This document shows positions 44,397-54,666 of a DNA stretch of 64,000 nucleotides, in pieces. The stretch covers positions 124,001 through 188,000 of the forward strand of contig NZ_JANIOF010000001.1 of NCBI RefSeq assembly GCF_024733555.1, read 5' to 3'. The notes under the pieces are model-generated. The model was not told the DNA's origin. It did not search any database and saw only the letters and a list, made by a program, of their open reading frames with translations. How positions within the stretch are numbered: the stretch's first letter is position 1; every line of letters begins with the position of its first letter. Both the position numbers and the translations under genes were made by a program. This DNA is from Paenibacillus sp. SC116 (lineage in GTDB: Bacteria; Bacillota; Bacilli; Paenibacillales; Paenibacillaceae).

Positions 44397-46061
44397 ATGA
44401 AATCGAAGAAACAATCATCACAACGTAAAAATATGGTGCGTAATATTAGTGCAGTGCTTGGTGCAGCTATGATCGTATCCACTCCAGTTGCAGGAGCAGC
44501 AGAGTATGTAGCATCGAGCAATTCCTTCGCTGTAGCGCAAGTTACGGCACCTGCATGGAATGCGAGTACGGCCTACAGTGCAGGCGCTAAAGTAAGCTAT
44601 AATGGTAAAACTTATGAAGCGAAATGGTGGACGCAAGGCGAAAATCCCGAAAGCTCTAGTGCTTGGAAGCTGGTTACTACTGAGCCAAACCCAGGCGGTG
44701 GAAATGATACAGTAGCTCCAAGTGTACCAGGGGGACTTGTCTCATCGAACCCAACCGCAACATCCCTCACATTGTCTTGGACAGCAGCGACAGACAATGT
44801 TGGCGTAGCCAAATATGATATTTTTAGAAATGCGGTCAAAGTAGGTTCTTCAACGACTACTTCTTATACAGATACAGGCTTAACGGCTAGCACGGCATAT
44901 AGTTATTCAGTTAAAGCATTAGATGCCGCAGGTAACGCTTCGGCTGCAAGCGCAGCGCTTTCCGCAACAACATCGGCACCTGGAAATGGAGAAGGTCCAT
45001 TACTCCCTGTAGGTGGCAGCCGTGTCATTACAGATCAGCAAATCCAACAAACATGGGGCGGCATTGATCCACAGTATTCACCAGATCAAGCGGCTCAAGC
45101 TGTAAATTCTGCTCTTCCTAAAACCGAATATGAAACGTTGTTCCCACTGCGCACAGGTACGCCAGGATGGCATCAAAAAGCAGCAGGTAAACCATATTAC
45201 AAGCCTGGACAAACGGACTACTACTCTTATGATAATTTGATCGCGGCTGTTCGCGATGTAGCTAACATTAAATATAAAGAAGTTTACCGTGGACCTAGCA
45301 ACTGGACAAAGCAAATTTGGCGTTTGGATAAGACTACGAAGACAGAAACGCTCTTATTTGAAGAAAAAGAGTTTAACGCGGAATGGAACATCGGTAAGCC
45401 GACACGTTCAAGAATCGTTGATTTTGGTACGTTCTTAAAAGAAGGAACAGAAGTAAACCGTAAACGTGAGCTTGCTGCTTTCTTGGCGAATATTTCGCAT
45501 GAAACAGGTGGCGGATGGCCAGGTGCCCCAGGTGGAGAACTAAGTTGGGCGCTATTCTTTAACGAGGAAGTTAAATATGTAAACGGTCAAGGCGGCATTG
45601 GATATGTGCAAAGCAACAGCGATTATCCGCCAGTGGCTGGTAAATCCTATCATGGTCGCGGTCCAATCCAGTTGAGCTGGAACTACAACTATGGCTTGAT
45701 TGGCTCTATTATTTTCGGAGATAAAAATGTGCTGCTGAATAATCCAGAGAAAATTACGGATGATGGCAGACTCGGCTTTATGACAGCGATTTTGTTCTGG
45801 ATGACGCCGCAAGATCCTAAGCCTTCTTGTCATGACATTATGGTTGGTAATTATGTACCGACAGCAGCGCAGCTTGCTAAAGGACTCGTACCTGGCTTTG
45901 GTGCTACGATCATGGTTATTAATGGAGCACAAGAAGGTAACCGCGATGAAACTGATGTTCGTGTAGGCCGCCGTGTAGCTCACTACATTGAGATTACAGG
46001 TCGTGCAGGTGTTAATATTCAAGGCGAGAAGTTGAATACATTAGGTATGCAGGCATTTTAA
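44397..46061 (+). CDS. Secreted GH19 chitinase with CBM5/12 and FN3 domains
   Basis: 554 residues. A basic N terminus and hydrophobic core form a signal peptide (about 1-35, VAGAA end). Then a chitin-binding CBM5/12 module (about 52-95: PAWNASTAYSAGAKVSYNGKTYEAKWWTQGENP), an FN3 domain (about 108-193) and a GH19 catalytic domain (about 205-554). The last shows HETGGGWPGAPGG (near 367, catalytic Glu) and YHGRGPIQLSWNYNYG, the inverting chitinase signature. It hydrolyses chitin outside the cell. GH19 is common in plants and actinobacteria but rarer in Bacillota. It is monocistronic with a strong terminator. Confidence 0.92.
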   Translation: MKSKKQSSQRKNMVRNISAVLGAAMIVSTPVAGAAEYVASSNSFAVAQVTAPAWNASTAYSAGAKVSYNGKTYEAKWWTQGENPESSSAWKLVTTEPNPGGGNDTVAPSVPGGLVSSNPTATSLTLSWTAATDNVGVAKYDIFRNAVKVGSSTTTSYTDTGLTASTAYSYSVKALDAAGNASAASAALSATTSAPGNGEGPLLPVGGSRVITDQQIQQTWGGIDPQYSPDQAAQAVNSALPKTEYETLFPLRTGTPGWHQKAAGKPYYKPGQTDYYSYDNLIAAVRDVANIKYKEVYRGPSNWTKQIWRLDKTTKTETLLFEEKEFNAEWNIGKPTRSRIVDFGTFLKEGTEVNRKRELAAFLANISHETGGGWPGAPGGELSWALFFNEEVKYVNGQGGIGYVQSNSDYPPVAGKSYHGRGPIQLSWNYNYGLIGSIIFGDKNVLLNNPEKITDDGRLGFMTAILFWMTPQDPKPSCHDIMVGNYVPTAAQLAKGLVPGFGATIMVINGAQEGNRDETDVRVGRRVAHYIEITGRAGVNIQGEKLNTLGMQAF

Positions 46062-46083
46062 TCTATCATTTATAGTATCGAGA

Positions 46084-46109
46084 GCGACGGGGAAACCCGT
46101 CGTTTTTAT
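46084..46109 (+). terminator. Terminator after chitinase
   Basis: CGACGGG-GAAA-CCCGTCG (46084-46101) followed by TTTTTATTTT; a classical tetraloop hairpin. Confidence 0.9.
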
Positions 46110-46151
46110 TTTGACACGATAAGTTGGTCGTTTATAAAAGGGAGATATATT

Positions 46152-46193
46152 TGCAATAAAATAAGCGAGGAAGCCGCAGTTGGCTCCTCGCTT
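46152..46193 (-). terminator. Terminator after acyltransferase gene (minus strand)
   Basis: AAGCGAGGA (46163-46171) and TCCTCGCTT (46185-46193) form a 9-base stem. On the minus strand it is followed by ATTTTATT. Confidence 0.75.
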
Positions 46194-46227
46194 ACGCTCG
46201 TTTATTTAAATAGAACGCTTGATTACA

Positions 46228-47385
46228 TTATTGCGAAGTAGAACTGCGTGCTGCAGTTTTTGATTGAGGTTTTCTTAACCCCGTCATAATATGCCCCATA
46301 GGTAGTTTGGACAGCACATAAGTGAGCATGACGGATAAGAACGAAGCAAATATAAAGGCAATAATGGTCCGCAGCGTTACATTGATATAACCAGTGAAAT
46401 AGTCAGGCAGCCAGTAGGATAGTCCCAGCACAAATGCATGTACGAGATACGCACCATAAGAATAATGACTAATAAACGTAACGATACGACGAGTACGATT
46501 GTTCGCAATGCTGCTTATACGCATGCAAAATAAATAAGTAGCAAATACAGAGCTTACCAAAAATATCGCCGTGACAGGTCGCAGCAGAAGCAACTGGCTG
46601 TATTCTGTCTTCAGCGCTGGAAGCAGCTCGAAACTCGAAATGGTACGATACGCCATAACACCACTCATCACGATAAATATGGAATATATCCATTTAGCGT
46701 GGCGATTTAACCATGCTCTCCAGTTTGTTATCGTCAGACCAGCCAATGCACCAAGGACAAAGTAATAGAAGAAGTTAAGTGCATTTCGATCCGCATATTT
46801 CGTTAAAATAGGTGTAATCAACGGGATGTTCCAACGAGCAGCCGTTACATGAATAGGATAAGTCATCAACACGATATAAACGATCCCGAGTACTGCGAAA
46901 GCGGAATACACAGCGATTGGTGTACTAATCCATCTCTTTGCTTGCATAATGATGTAGCGGTATATAGGAAACGTAATATACAGCTGAATAATCATAATGA
47001 CATACCAAAGATGATAAGATGCTTTCCCCGTCAGAAATACTTCTCCGAACCTGTTAACTGCAGATAGGACGTCCATATGATTTTGAAATAGTAAATAAAC
47101 AAATGACCAAAATAAATATGGCATCATAATATCGCTAAACCGCTTCTTAATAAATGTCCAGTAATTCAGACGACCATCGTAATTATAAAATAAAACGAGT
47201 CCTGTAACGAAAATAAACATCGGGACGGCAAACTTAGAAAGAAGCAGTAAAAATGTGAAGGCCACACCATCTGCTAAGTTGGCTTCAGGGACAAAAATGT
47301 AATGTCCGATTGCGTGCTGTAGGACGACAGCGAGAAACGCAAATGCTCTAATATAATGGATTTCTTCGATATGTTCTTTTTTCAT
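46228..47385 (-). CDS. Acyltransferase-3 family membrane protein
   Basis: About 385 residues with ten hydrophobic spans. The start MKKEHIEEIHYIRAFAFLAVVLQHAIGHY carries the conserved Arg and His of acyltransferase-3 proteins (OatA/WecH type), which move acetyl groups onto surface polysaccharide or peptidoglycan. The ATG at 47385 is chosen from the family's usual N terminus; the frame is open to a TTG at 47436 that has AGGA upstream, so a 402-residue form is possible. It is a single gene ending at its own hairpin. Confidence 0.85.
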   Translation of the reverse strand: MKKEHIEEIHYIRAFAFLAVVLQHAIGHYIFVPEANLADGVAFTFLLLLSKFAVPMFIFVTGLVLFYNYDGRLNYWTFIKKRFSDIMMPYLFWSFVYLLFQNHMDVLSAVNRFGEVFLTGKASYHLWYVIMIIQLYITFPIYRYIIMQAKRWISTPIAVYSAFAVLGIVYIVLMTYPIHVTAARWNIPLITPILTKYADRNALNFFYYFVLGALAGLTITNWRAWLNRHAKWIYSIFIVMSGVMAYRTISSFELLPALKTEYSQLLLLRPVTAIFLVSSVFATYLFCMRISSIANNRTRRIVTFISHYSYGAYLVHAFVLGLSYWLPDYFTGYINVTLRTIIAFIFASFLSVMLTYVLSKLPMGHIMTGLRKPQSKTAARSSTSQ

Positions 47386-47529
47386 TGTTACATTATAACC
47401 AGAAATGATGGTGGACACTAGTCGAATTTTCGTCAAAAATGATTCCTATTTTGTTGCTGTATATACCTAATAATTGTGAATATCTTTTGAAAGTACACAG
47501 ATGTGAGTGCTTATAGAGGCTGTTGAAGA

Positions 47530-47558
47530 TTGACGAAAATGGGGTAGTATGATAGGTT
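47530..47558 (+). promoter_or_regulatory. Possible promoter of the siderophore regulator gene
   Basis: TTGACG (47530-47535), 17-base spacer, TAGGTT (47553-47558). The Fur box begins about 12 bases downstream. Confidence 0.4.
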
Positions 47559-47569
47559 AAACTCGACAA

Positions 47570-47584
47570 TGATAATCATTATCA
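47570..47584. promoter_or_regulatory. Fur box before the AraC-type regulator
   Basis: TGATAATCATTATCA is a perfect 7-1-7 Fur inverted repeat (consensus TGATAATNATTATCA). It predicts iron repression of the regulator gene. Confidence 0.9.
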
Positions 47585-47650
47585 ATTAGATGTTATACAT
47601 TCGCTTTTTTAATCACGCAGTTGATCAAATTGATGCAGAGGTGGTTATAC

Positions 47651-48868
47651 ATGAGTTTACAAATAGAGCTGCAACTAAATAAAAGCACGGTTGCTTTAGG
47701 TGATAGCCGCAAAACCAATTTAGCAGAAGTGAAGGCATTCATTGATGAGCACTATGATGAGGCGATCTCGATTGGTATGCTTGCTGACATGGCTAATGTG
47801 TGTCCAAAGTATTTTGTTGATCTGTTCAAAAAGACATTTGGGCAAAGCACAATGGATTATGTAACGAATGTGCGAATCAATCATGCGAAACGACATTTAG
47901 TAGAAACGGACTGTTTGCTGCGTGATATTGCAGTCAAAGTAGGTTATAAAGATGAGTTTTACTTTAGCCGAAAGTTTAAAAAGGAAGTGGGCATCTCCCC
48001 ATCAGACTTTGCCAAAAATTCACGCAGAGTGATCGCAGCCTACTCGGCTTCCATTATCGGATATCTGCTGCCATTGAACGTCATGCCTATCGTTGCACCA
48101 CTTGATGCGAAATGGACGCCTTATTATTACAATGTCTATCAAGCCGAAGTTAAGTCTCATTTAAAACTTTCGGCTCCTTATCATGACAGCCATTTTGAAG
48201 AAAATGTAGATAAAGTGTTTCAAGCAAAACCTGATGCCATTATTGGAATGGATCATTTATCGGAAGAGGAAATAAACAAGCTAGATCAAATTGCTCCGGC
48301 GCTTATTGTTCCGTCACAAGAAGGATGGCGTGAGCAATTGAGAATGATAGCTGATTTCTTACATAGAGAGAAGCAAGCACAGCAGTGGATTGAGCAGTAC
48401 GAACAACGAGTGGAATATGCACGTTCGCAAATTCAACCAGTGGTGGGTCAGGAGAGCGTGTTGGCACTGCGTATATTTGGGTCGAGCATCCATGTGTACA
48501 GCAATCGCGGATTAGAAGAAGTATTGTATCAAGACCTGCAATTGGAAGCGGCGTATGGAATAAACGTTAGAAATAATCAGGCAATAACGGTAGCTAAGTT
48601 GTTACAGCGCAATCCAGATCGGATATTTATAGCGGTATGCCCGGAAGCTGCTTCTCGCAGATACTGGCTTGGACTGCAGCATTCTATTGAATGGAGAAAA
48701 CTAAAAGCGGTTGTTAATCGCAATGTGTACATGATTTCTGCTGATCCGTGGTTTGAATATTCACCACTTGGAATTAGTAGAATGCTGGATGAGACCTTAC
48801 TGCATTTTACAGGAAATTGTCCAAATGGACTTCTGGATAATAGCCATGGTGTATTATTTGCTACTTAA
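47651..48868 (+). CDS. btr: AraC-type regulator with siderophore-binding domain (Btr-like)
   Basis: 405 residues. An AraC double helix-turn-helix lies at the N terminus (about 20-115: ISIGMLADMANVCPKYFVDLFKKTFG and LRDIAVKVGYKDEFYFSRKFKKEVGISP). A periplasmic-binding-protein-like domain follows (about 135-395), as in B. subtilis Btr, which senses bacillibactin and activates its uptake genes. The DNA-binding part being N-terminal to the ligand part is also the Btr order. ATG 47651 follows AGAGGTGG. It lies before a binding-protein gene with the same ligand fold and behind a perfect Fur box. Confidence 0.85.
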   Translation: MSLQIELQLNKSTVALGDSRKTNLAEVKAFIDEHYDEAISIGMLADMANVCPKYFVDLFKKTFGQSTMDYVTNVRINHAKRHLVETDCLLRDIAVKVGYKDEFYFSRKFKKEVGISPSDFAKNSRRVIAAYSASIIGYLLPLNVMPIVAPLDAKWTPYYYNVYQAEVKSHLKLSAPYHDSHFEENVDKVFQAKPDAIIGMDHLSEEEINKLDQIAPALIVPSQEGWREQLRMIADFLHREKQAQQWIEQYEQRVEYARSQIQPVVGQESVLALRIFGSSIHVYSNRGLEEVLYQDLQLEAAYGINVRNNQAITVAKLLQRNPDRIFIAVCPEAASRRYWLGLQHSIEWRKLKAVVNRNVYMISADPWFEYSPLGISRMLDETLLHFTGNCPNGLLDNSHGVLFAT

Positions 48869-48885
48869 TATATACTCGACTTAAT

Positions 48886-48900
48886 TGAGAATTATTATCA
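48886..48900. promoter_or_regulatory. Fur box before the binding-protein/bacillibactin operon
   Basis: TGAGAATTATTATCA matches TGATAATNATTATCA with one mismatch. It is 19 bases before the TTG start of the binding-protein gene. A TATACT at 48871-48876 may be the -10 element. Confidence 0.85.
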
Positions 48901-48919
48901 GAGAAGGGGATGAAGTATA

Positions 48920-49945
48920 TTGGAAGGCTCGCTGAAAGGAAGAAATCCATGGAGGACCCGAGTATCAGCAATCATGTGTTCACTGCTCTTAGTCGGATTG
49001 CTAGCTGGTTGTGGTGATACAAGTAGTAAAGATGGCGAAGCTGCTAAACAAGCAAGTTCAAATACGTCCTCCTCGGAAGTTGCTCCTGCTGGGCAGCAAA
49101 ATGGTACGCCTAGTGAGAGAACGATAACTGACGAGTTGGGCAATGAAGTGAAGCTCCCGACAGAAGTGAAGAGCGTCTTCGCACCGAACATGGAAGATTC
49201 GCTAGTAGCTATTGGAGTTAAGCCTGTCGCGCAATGGTCGAATGGCAAGCTGGGGCACTTTTATTTACAAGACCAGTTAAAAGACGTTCCTATGATCGAT
49301 CTTTCGGGAGGTCTTCCGTCACCAGAAGTATTAATGTCTCATAATCCGGATCTGATTATCCTGCATACAGAGTCGTATGCCAAGGACGGTACATATGAGA
49401 ACTATGCCAAAATCGCTCCAACCTATGTGTTCAAGAACGCAGCTGGAAACATTGAAAAGTCTCTCGTTACATTAGGAGATTTGCTCGGCAAATCTAATGA
49501 AGCGGATCAGGCTGTGCAAAATTATAAACAAAAAGTTAGCGATGCAAAAGAAAAGCTAAGCAGCGTCGTAGGAGATAAAAAAGTGGCAGTTATTCGTTTT
49601 GCACCAAGAGGTGTCAGCTTGATGGGCGGGCAATATTTCTGCGGATATGCGCTGCATCAGGACCTTGGACTAGGTATGTCCAAACTTGTTGAGAACAAGA
49701 CTGCGGCCAACCTCTCCTTAGAAATACTGCCTGAATTGGATGCGGACTTTATTTTTGTCATCAATGCTTACGATCAAGGGACAGAGCGCATGACAGAAAT
49801 GATGGCAAGTGATATTTGGAAGAGCATGCCGGCAGTCAAGAATGGTCATGTGTATGAAGTGAATAATCATCATTGGCTTGGAAGCGGGCTTGTCGCATAT
49901 GAAAAAATCATTGACGATACCGTTCGACTACTAACGAGCAAATAG
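48920..49945 (+). CDS. feuA: Iron-siderophore ABC transporter substrate-binding lipoprotein (FeuA-like)
   Basis: 341 residues. A basic N terminus, then a hydrophobic stretch and lipobox LLAGC, then a Ser/Glu-rich linker and a TroA/FhuD-type binding domain (ITDELGNEVKLPTEVKSVFAP, NPDLIILHTESY, KNGHVYEV near the end). It captures ferric bacillibactin or a related catecholate. TTG 48920 is chosen because AGAAGGGGA lies 9 bases upstream and the signal peptide begins there. It leads an operon with the esterase and dhb genes; the matching permease genes are not in the window. Confidence 0.88.
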   Translation: MEGSLKGRNPWRTRVSAIMCSLLLVGLLAGCGDTSSKDGEAAKQASSNTSSSEVAPAGQQNGTPSERTITDELGNEVKLPTEVKSVFAPNMEDSLVAIGVKPVAQWSNGKLGHFYLQDQLKDVPMIDLSGGLPSPEVLMSHNPDLIILHTESYAKDGTYENYAKIAPTYVFKNAAGNIEKSLVTLGDLLGKSNEADQAVQNYKQKVSDAKEKLSSVVGDKKVAVIRFAPRGVSLMGGQYFCGYALHQDLGLGMSKLVENKTAANLSLEILPELDADFIFVINAYDQGTERMTEMMASDIWKSMPAVKNGHVYEVNNHHWLGSGLVAYEKIIDDTVRLLTSK

Positions 49946-49954
49946 GAGGATTTC

Positions 49955-50797
49955 ATGAGTAACGGTACGATTTCAACCGATGTGATACGGCGCAGCGTAG
50001 TATTGCCTTATGCGGAGCATTGGATCATGCGTTCCAAAGTAGAGCAGCGCACCTATCGGATTATAGCGGCAAAGCCATTAGGGGAAGCCCCACCTGAAGG
50101 GTACCCGGTTATTTATATGTTGGATGGAAATTGCGTGTTCAATACGATGGTGGAGGCGCTGCGATTGCAGTGTCGTCGGCCAGAAAAGACAGGTGTTACA
50201 CCTGCTGTCATCGTCGGGATCGGCTATGAAACGGACAATCAGTTCTCTCCTGATCGCTTCTATGACTATACACCATTTCCGAACACGAGCATTTTGAATA
50301 AATCGGATGGTTCGCCGTTGCCAGAACAAGGTGGCGCTGAGGCTTTCCTACGTTTTCTCGAAGAAGAAGTGAAGCCTCAAATCGAAAGTGAATTCAACAT
50401 CGATCGCAATCGACAGACGTTGTTCGGCCATTCACTTGGCGGTTTATTCACCTTGTACGCGATGTATAGCAGGCCGCATGCGTTCCAGTATTATATCGCA
50501 GGCAGCCCGTCTATTCATTGGAATAAGGAATATCTGCAGGAGTTGGAATCAGCATTTATCGATCGCATAAAGGATGTACCGCATCGTATTCGTTTGTTGC
50601 TGGGCGTAGGTGAATTAGAGAAAACGCATGTGGCTGGAAATTGTTCGAATGCGTGTCAACTCGCTGATCGATTGGCAGACTTGGTTGAGTACGGTGTACA
50701 AGCTGAATACAAGGAATTTGAAGGTGAGGGCCATGTATCTGTACTGCCTGTTCTTATAGCTCGAGCTTTGCGGTTTGCTTTGCATCCTAAGCAATAG
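49955..50797 (+). CDS. besA: Trilactone esterase (BesA-like) for ferri-bacillibactin
   Basis: A 280-residue alpha/beta hydrolase of the esterase D/Fes-like type with nucleophile GHSLGG (near 155), YPVIYMLDGNCVF, VGIGYETD and a C-terminal catalytic His in FEGEGHVSVLP. BesA cleaves the bacillibactin trilactone after uptake so that iron is released. AGGAGGATTTC precedes ATG 49955, nine bases after the binding-protein stop. It lies directly before dhbA, as in B. subtilis. Confidence 0.9.
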   Translation: MSNGTISTDVIRRSVVLPYAEHWIMRSKVEQRTYRIIAAKPLGEAPPEGYPVIYMLDGNCVFNTMVEALRLQCRRPEKTGVTPAVIVGIGYETDNQFSPDRFYDYTPFPNTSILNKSDGSPLPEQGGAEAFLRFLEEEVKPQIESEFNIDRNRQTLFGHSLGGLFTLYAMYSRPHAFQYYIAGSPSIHWNKEYLQELESAFIDRIKDVPHRIRLLLGVGELEKTHVAGNCSNACQLADRLADLVEYGVQAEYKEFEGEGHVSVLPVLIARALRFALHPKQ

Positions 50798-50810
50798 GGA
50801 GGATTCGATT

Positions 50811-51596
50811 GTGGAGTATCCATGCATGGAAGGGAAAGTTGCACTCGTCACTGGCGCTGCTCAAGGTATTGGTGAAGCGATAGTTAAGGCTCTCGCAGAA
50901 CAAGGCGCGATAATAGCAGCTGTAGATCGGAACGAGGCTGGCTTGAACAGCCTCGTAACTGATCTTGTCAGTGAAGGGGCAAGGGTGTTCCCTTATACAG
51001 TAAATGTAGGCGACAGCACTGAAGTTGAAGCTGCTGTCGAGCGAATCGAGCATGAGCTTGGTTCAATTTCCATACTTGCAAATGTAGCAGGTGTGCTGCG
51101 TATTGGACCCATTAGCTCCCTCAGTGATGAAGATTGGCTTTCGCATTTTACGATCAATACGAATGGTGTGTTTTATACTTCCCGTGCTGTTGTACGTCGT
51201 ATGGCAAGGCGAAAGACAGGTTCTATCGTTACAGTTAGCTCAAATGCGTCAAAAGTCCCTCGCACACAAATGTCCGCCTATGTAGCTTCAAAAGCAGCTT
51301 CAACCATGTTTACGAAATGTTTGGCACTAGAATATGCAGCAGATAATATACGCTGCAACATTGTCTCACCTGGCTCAACAGACACAGAGATGCAGCGTCT
51401 GTTATGGAAAGATGAGAATGGTGCACAGCCCATTATCGAAGGATCTTTAGAGACATATCGTACAGGTATCCCGCTTCGTAAAATTGCTCTTCCTTCGGAC
51501 ATTGCAGATGCCGCTCTCTTTCTCCTATCAGAACGTGCTAAACATATTACCATGCATGATATTTGTGTGGATGGCGGCGCTACTTTAGGTATCTGA
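50811..51596 (+). CDS. dhbA: 2,3-dihydro-2,3-dihydroxybenzoate dehydrogenase
   Basis: Oxidises 2,3-dihydro-DHB to 2,3-dihydroxybenzoate with NAD. It is a classical short-chain dehydrogenase: TGAAQGIGEA (near 15), NVAGV, catalytic SSNASKVPRTQMSAYVASKAA (Ser, YxxxK) and SPGSTDTEMQRLLW. Using GTG 50811, placed after GGGAGGA, gives 261 residues, as in the B. subtilis protein; the longer open frame overlaps besA without a ribosome site. First of the dhbACEBF order. Confidence 0.93.
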   Translation: MEYPCMEGKVALVTGAAQGIGEAIVKALAEQGAIIAAVDRNEAGLNSLVTDLVSEGARVFPYTVNVGDSTEVEAAVERIEHELGSISILANVAGVLRIGPISSLSDEDWLSHFTINTNGVFYTSRAVVRRMARRKTGSIVTVSSNASKVPRTQMSAYVASKAASTMFTKCLALEYAADNIRCNIVSPGSTDTEMQRLLWKDENGAQPIIEGSLETYRTGIPLRKIALPSDIADAALFLLSERAKHITMHDICVDGGATLGI

Positions 51597-51661
51597 AGTC
51601 AACAGGTAATTACTGAATGCATCATTTTAGTACATTTATTAGCAGGAGGGAGATCGAAAAA

Positions 51662-52885
51662 ATGTTGTACGTTGACACATTAACAGTGGCTGAAGCTGAA
51701 CAACTCATCAAACAATACCGGACAGGATCGTCCTTCTTCTTCTCCTCACCACGTAAAACCTTGCTTACACAAGGGGAGTTTGCAAGATTAACGTATCCAG
51801 CAGCGTCGGAAGCCGTCACATTGCCTCAGCGAGTTGCCAAACTACTAGAAGATGCAAAACAAGCAGGGAGAACGCATTCTATCGTAGTTGGCGCAATTCC
51901 TTTCCATATCAACCAGCCGTCACATCTATTTATTCCAGCTACGGTTGAATCGTATGATGAGCTGCGGTTCTCATCAGAAGCAGCGCCAGAACGGCCTCAA
52001 ATATCGAATTATGAAGTGCATCCAGTTCCAGCTCCAAAACAGTTCAAACAAGGTGTAAATCGATTGTTAGAGCTGTTTCAGCAAGGTGTACTTCAAAAAG
52101 CAGTGCTCTCCCGAACGCTGCATGTCTCTTTACCTCAAGCTTTGCAAATTCCTCAATTGTTAGCTCATTTAGCTTTTTATCATTCCCATGGGTATACGTT
52201 CGCAGTTCCATTAATACCTGAGCAATCATTAGCTTCAAATCATATTTCAGATCCAGAAATCTCGGCTAGAACATTGGTTGGAGCAAGTCCTGAATTGCTA
52301 GTTACGAAGAAAGGACTTCAAATTAAAGCTAATCCATTAGCGGGGTCAGCCGCACGCAGCGATGATCCAGTTGAAGATGAGCGGAGAGCTGCTGCACTGT
52401 TGGCATCCGTCAAAGATAGATACGAGCACGCGATCGTAATTGAAGCAGTTGCCGAGGCCCTGAAACCTTATTGCAGCAAGCTGGATGTTCCATCCGAGCC
52501 ATCGCTTGTTCAAACGAAGGCGATGTGGCATCTATCTACCGAAATTAATGGAGTGCTGAAAGATGAATCGATCACGTCGCTTGATCTTGCTTTGGCGATG
52601 CACCCAACTCCAGCTATATGCGGAACGCCTACTGACTTAGCTAGAGATGTCATTCAAGAGATTGAGCAGTATGATCGCGAATTTTATACAGGTGCGGTCG
52701 GTTGGACCGATGAAAACGGAGATGGTGAATGGGCGGTAACGATTCGCTGCGCTGATACAGAAGGTCTATCGATGAAAGTGTACGCGGGAGCGGGAATTGT
52801 GGCAGGTTCTAGTGCTGAGGCAGAGCTTGCTGAGACTTCAGCGAAGTTCCGTACTATGCTGGCTGCGATGGGCTTGAAAGAATAA
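51662..52885 (+). CDS. dhbC: Isochorismate synthase
   Basis: Converts chorismate to isochorismate for 2,3-dihydroxybenzoate. 407 residues with the chorismate-binding core: [76 protein letters not shown] and [24 protein letters not shown] 51662 is chosen because AGGAGGGA is 10 bases upstream; an in-frame ATG at 51617 lacks one. It follows dhbA by 65 bases. Confidence 0.93.
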   Translation: MLYVDTLTVAEAEQLIKQYRTGSSFFFSSPRKTLLTQGEFARLTYPAASEAVTLPQRVAKLLEDAKQAGRTHSIVVGAIPFHINQPSHLFIPATVESYDELRFSSEAAPERPQISNYEVHPVPAPKQFKQGVNRLLELFQQGVLQKAVLSRTLHVSLPQALQIPQLLAHLAFYHSHGYTFAVPLIPEQSLASNHISDPEISARTLVGASPELLVTKKGLQIKANPLAGSAARSDDPVEDERRAAALLASVKDRYEHAIVIEAVAEALKPYCSKLDVPSEPSLVQTKAMWHLSTEINGVLKDESITSLDLALAMHPTPAICGTPTDLARDVIQEIEQYDREFYTGAVGWTDENGDGEWAVTIRCADTEGLSMKVYAGAGIVAGSSAEAELAETSAKFRTMLAAMGLKE

Positions 52886-52931
52886 GAACGGAACGGACAA
52901 AGTGCTGGTTATAACATAGGAGGGATAATTG

Positions 52932-54572
52932 ATGCTGGCAGGATGCCCAACATGGCCAGAAGAATTTGCAGCGCGATATCGTCAAAATGGTTGCTGGGAA
53001 GGAATAACATTCGGAGAAATGCTGAGGCAACGAGCCTTAACACTTGGAGAGCATATTGCTATTGTTTGCGGTGATCAACAGGTTAGCTATGCGGAGCTTG
53101 ATCGTAGAGTGGATCGACTTGTTGCCGGATTGCGGCAATTAGGAATAAAGAAGAAGGATCGAGTCATCATTCAGCTTCCGAATATTGCAGAGTTTTTCGA
53201 TGCGATCTTTGCGTTGTTTCGGATTGGAGCCTTGCCTGTCTTTGCTTTACCTGTTCATCGTGAAAATGAAATTGTTTACTTAAGTGAGTTCAGTGAGGCA
53301 GCAGCATACATCATCGCTGATAAGGATGCGGGCTATGACTATTGTGAGCTGGCGAAGAAGGTTAAGCAATCGGTTCCTACGCTTCGCCATGTCATAGTAG
53401 TAGGGAATCCGAGTTCGGAAGAGTTCCATGCCATGAGCGATCTTTATGTAAACGGGGAAGATGTGATTATGTCAGCGGGGGTTGACGGACCAAGCTCGAG
53501 CGATGTTGCATTTCTGCAGTTATCAGGAGGGACAACCGGACTGCCTAAGCTGATTCCGCGTACTCATGATGATTATATTTACAGTTTACGCATGAGCGTG
53601 GAGGTCTGTGAACTGCACAAAGATAGCGTTTATTTGGCAGTGCTGCCCATTGCGCATAACTTTCCGCTTAGCTCACCAGGCGTTCTAGGAACAATGTATG
53701 CGGGTGGAAAGATTGTGCTTGCTCGCAGAGCAAGTCCAGATGTCGCATTTCCACTTATCGCTAACGAAGGAGTGACAATTACAGCCCTCGTTCCGCCGCT
53801 CGCGATTGTTTGGCTTGATGCGGCCGAGTCACGCCGTCGTGAACTGTCGAAGCTTCAAATCCTCCAAGTGGGCGGAGCTAAGTTCAGCGCAGAAGTGGCC
53901 AAGCGGGTACAAGCTGTAATGGGATGCAAGTTACAGCAAGTCTACGGAATGGCAGAAGGACTGGTTAATTACACGAGGCTGGATGATCCATTTGAAATTA
54001 TGGTAAGTACGCAAGGTCGTCCGATGTCTCCTTATGATGAGGTACGGATCGTCGATGAGGATGATAATGAAGTTGCAACTGGTAATGTAGGTGAGCTGTT
54101 GACACGAGGTCCCTATACTATACGAGGTTACTACAAGGCAGAGAAGCATAACGAGAAGGCCTTTACGGCAGATGGATTTTATCGTACCGGCGATCTTGCC
54201 AGTATGACCCCTGAAGGGTACTTAGTGATTGAAGGACGTTCGAAAGATCAAATTAATCGTGGTGGCGATAAAGTAGCGGCTGAGGAAGTGGAGAATCATC
54301 TTCTTGCACACCCAGCGGTACATGATGCCGCTGTTGTTGCCATGCCCGATGAGTTTCTCGGTGAGCGGACGTGCGCATTCATCATTGCTCACGATTCTGT
54401 AGTTACTAGTAACGAATTAAAGGCATTTCTCAGACAAAGAGGGCTTGCTGCTTATAAAATCCCGGATCGAGTTGAATTCATGGATGAGTTCCCGCAAACA
54501 GGTGTAGGGAAAGTAAGTAAAAAAATGCTGCGTGAGCTCATAGCCAATAAGCAGAACATGTTAACTCGTTAA
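52932..54572 (+). CDS. dhbE: 2,3-dihydroxybenzoate-AMP ligase
   Basis: Adenylates 2,3-dihydroxybenzoate and loads it on the aryl carrier domain of DhbB. About 546 residues. The P-loop is [16 protein letters not shown] (near 200). The aryl-acid pocket [10 protein letters not shown] has Asn in place of the Asp seen in amino-acid A domains. [18 protein letters not shown] and the C-terminal Lys in GVGKVSKK are also present. AGGAGGG precedes ATG 52932; a TTG lies one codon upstream. Confidence 0.93.
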   Translation: MLAGCPTWPEEFAARYRQNGCWEGITFGEMLRQRALTLGEHIAIVCGDQQVSYAELDRRVDRLVAGLRQLGIKKKDRVIIQLPNIAEFFDAIFALFRIGALPVFALPVHRENEIVYLSEFSEAAAYIIADKDAGYDYCELAKKVKQSVPTLRHVIVVGNPSSEEFHAMSDLYVNGEDVIMSAGVDGPSSSDVAFLQLSGGTTGLPKLIPRTHDDYIYSLRMSVEVCELHKDSVYLAVLPIAHNFPLSSPGVLGTMYAGGKIVLARRASPDVAFPLIANEGVTITALVPPLAIVWLDAAESRRRELSKLQILQVGGAKFSAEVAKRVQAVMGCKLQQVYGMAEGLVNYTRLDDPFEIMVSTQGRPMSPYDEVRIVDEDDNEVATGNVGELLTRGPYTIRGYYKAEKHNEKAFTADGFYRTGDLASMTPEGYLVIEGRSKDQINRGGDKVAAEEVENHLLAHPAVHDAAVVAMPDEFLGERTCAFIIAHDSVVTSNELKAFLRQRGLAAYKIPDRVEFMDEFPQTGVGKVSKKMLRELIANKQNMLTR

Positions 54573-54666
54573 TCACTATTTATAAATTTATTAAATTGAA
54601 TTTTTCAGTTCCTATCCTTTGATGTATACACTACCTACAAAAATTACACAGAAAAGAGGAGATATG

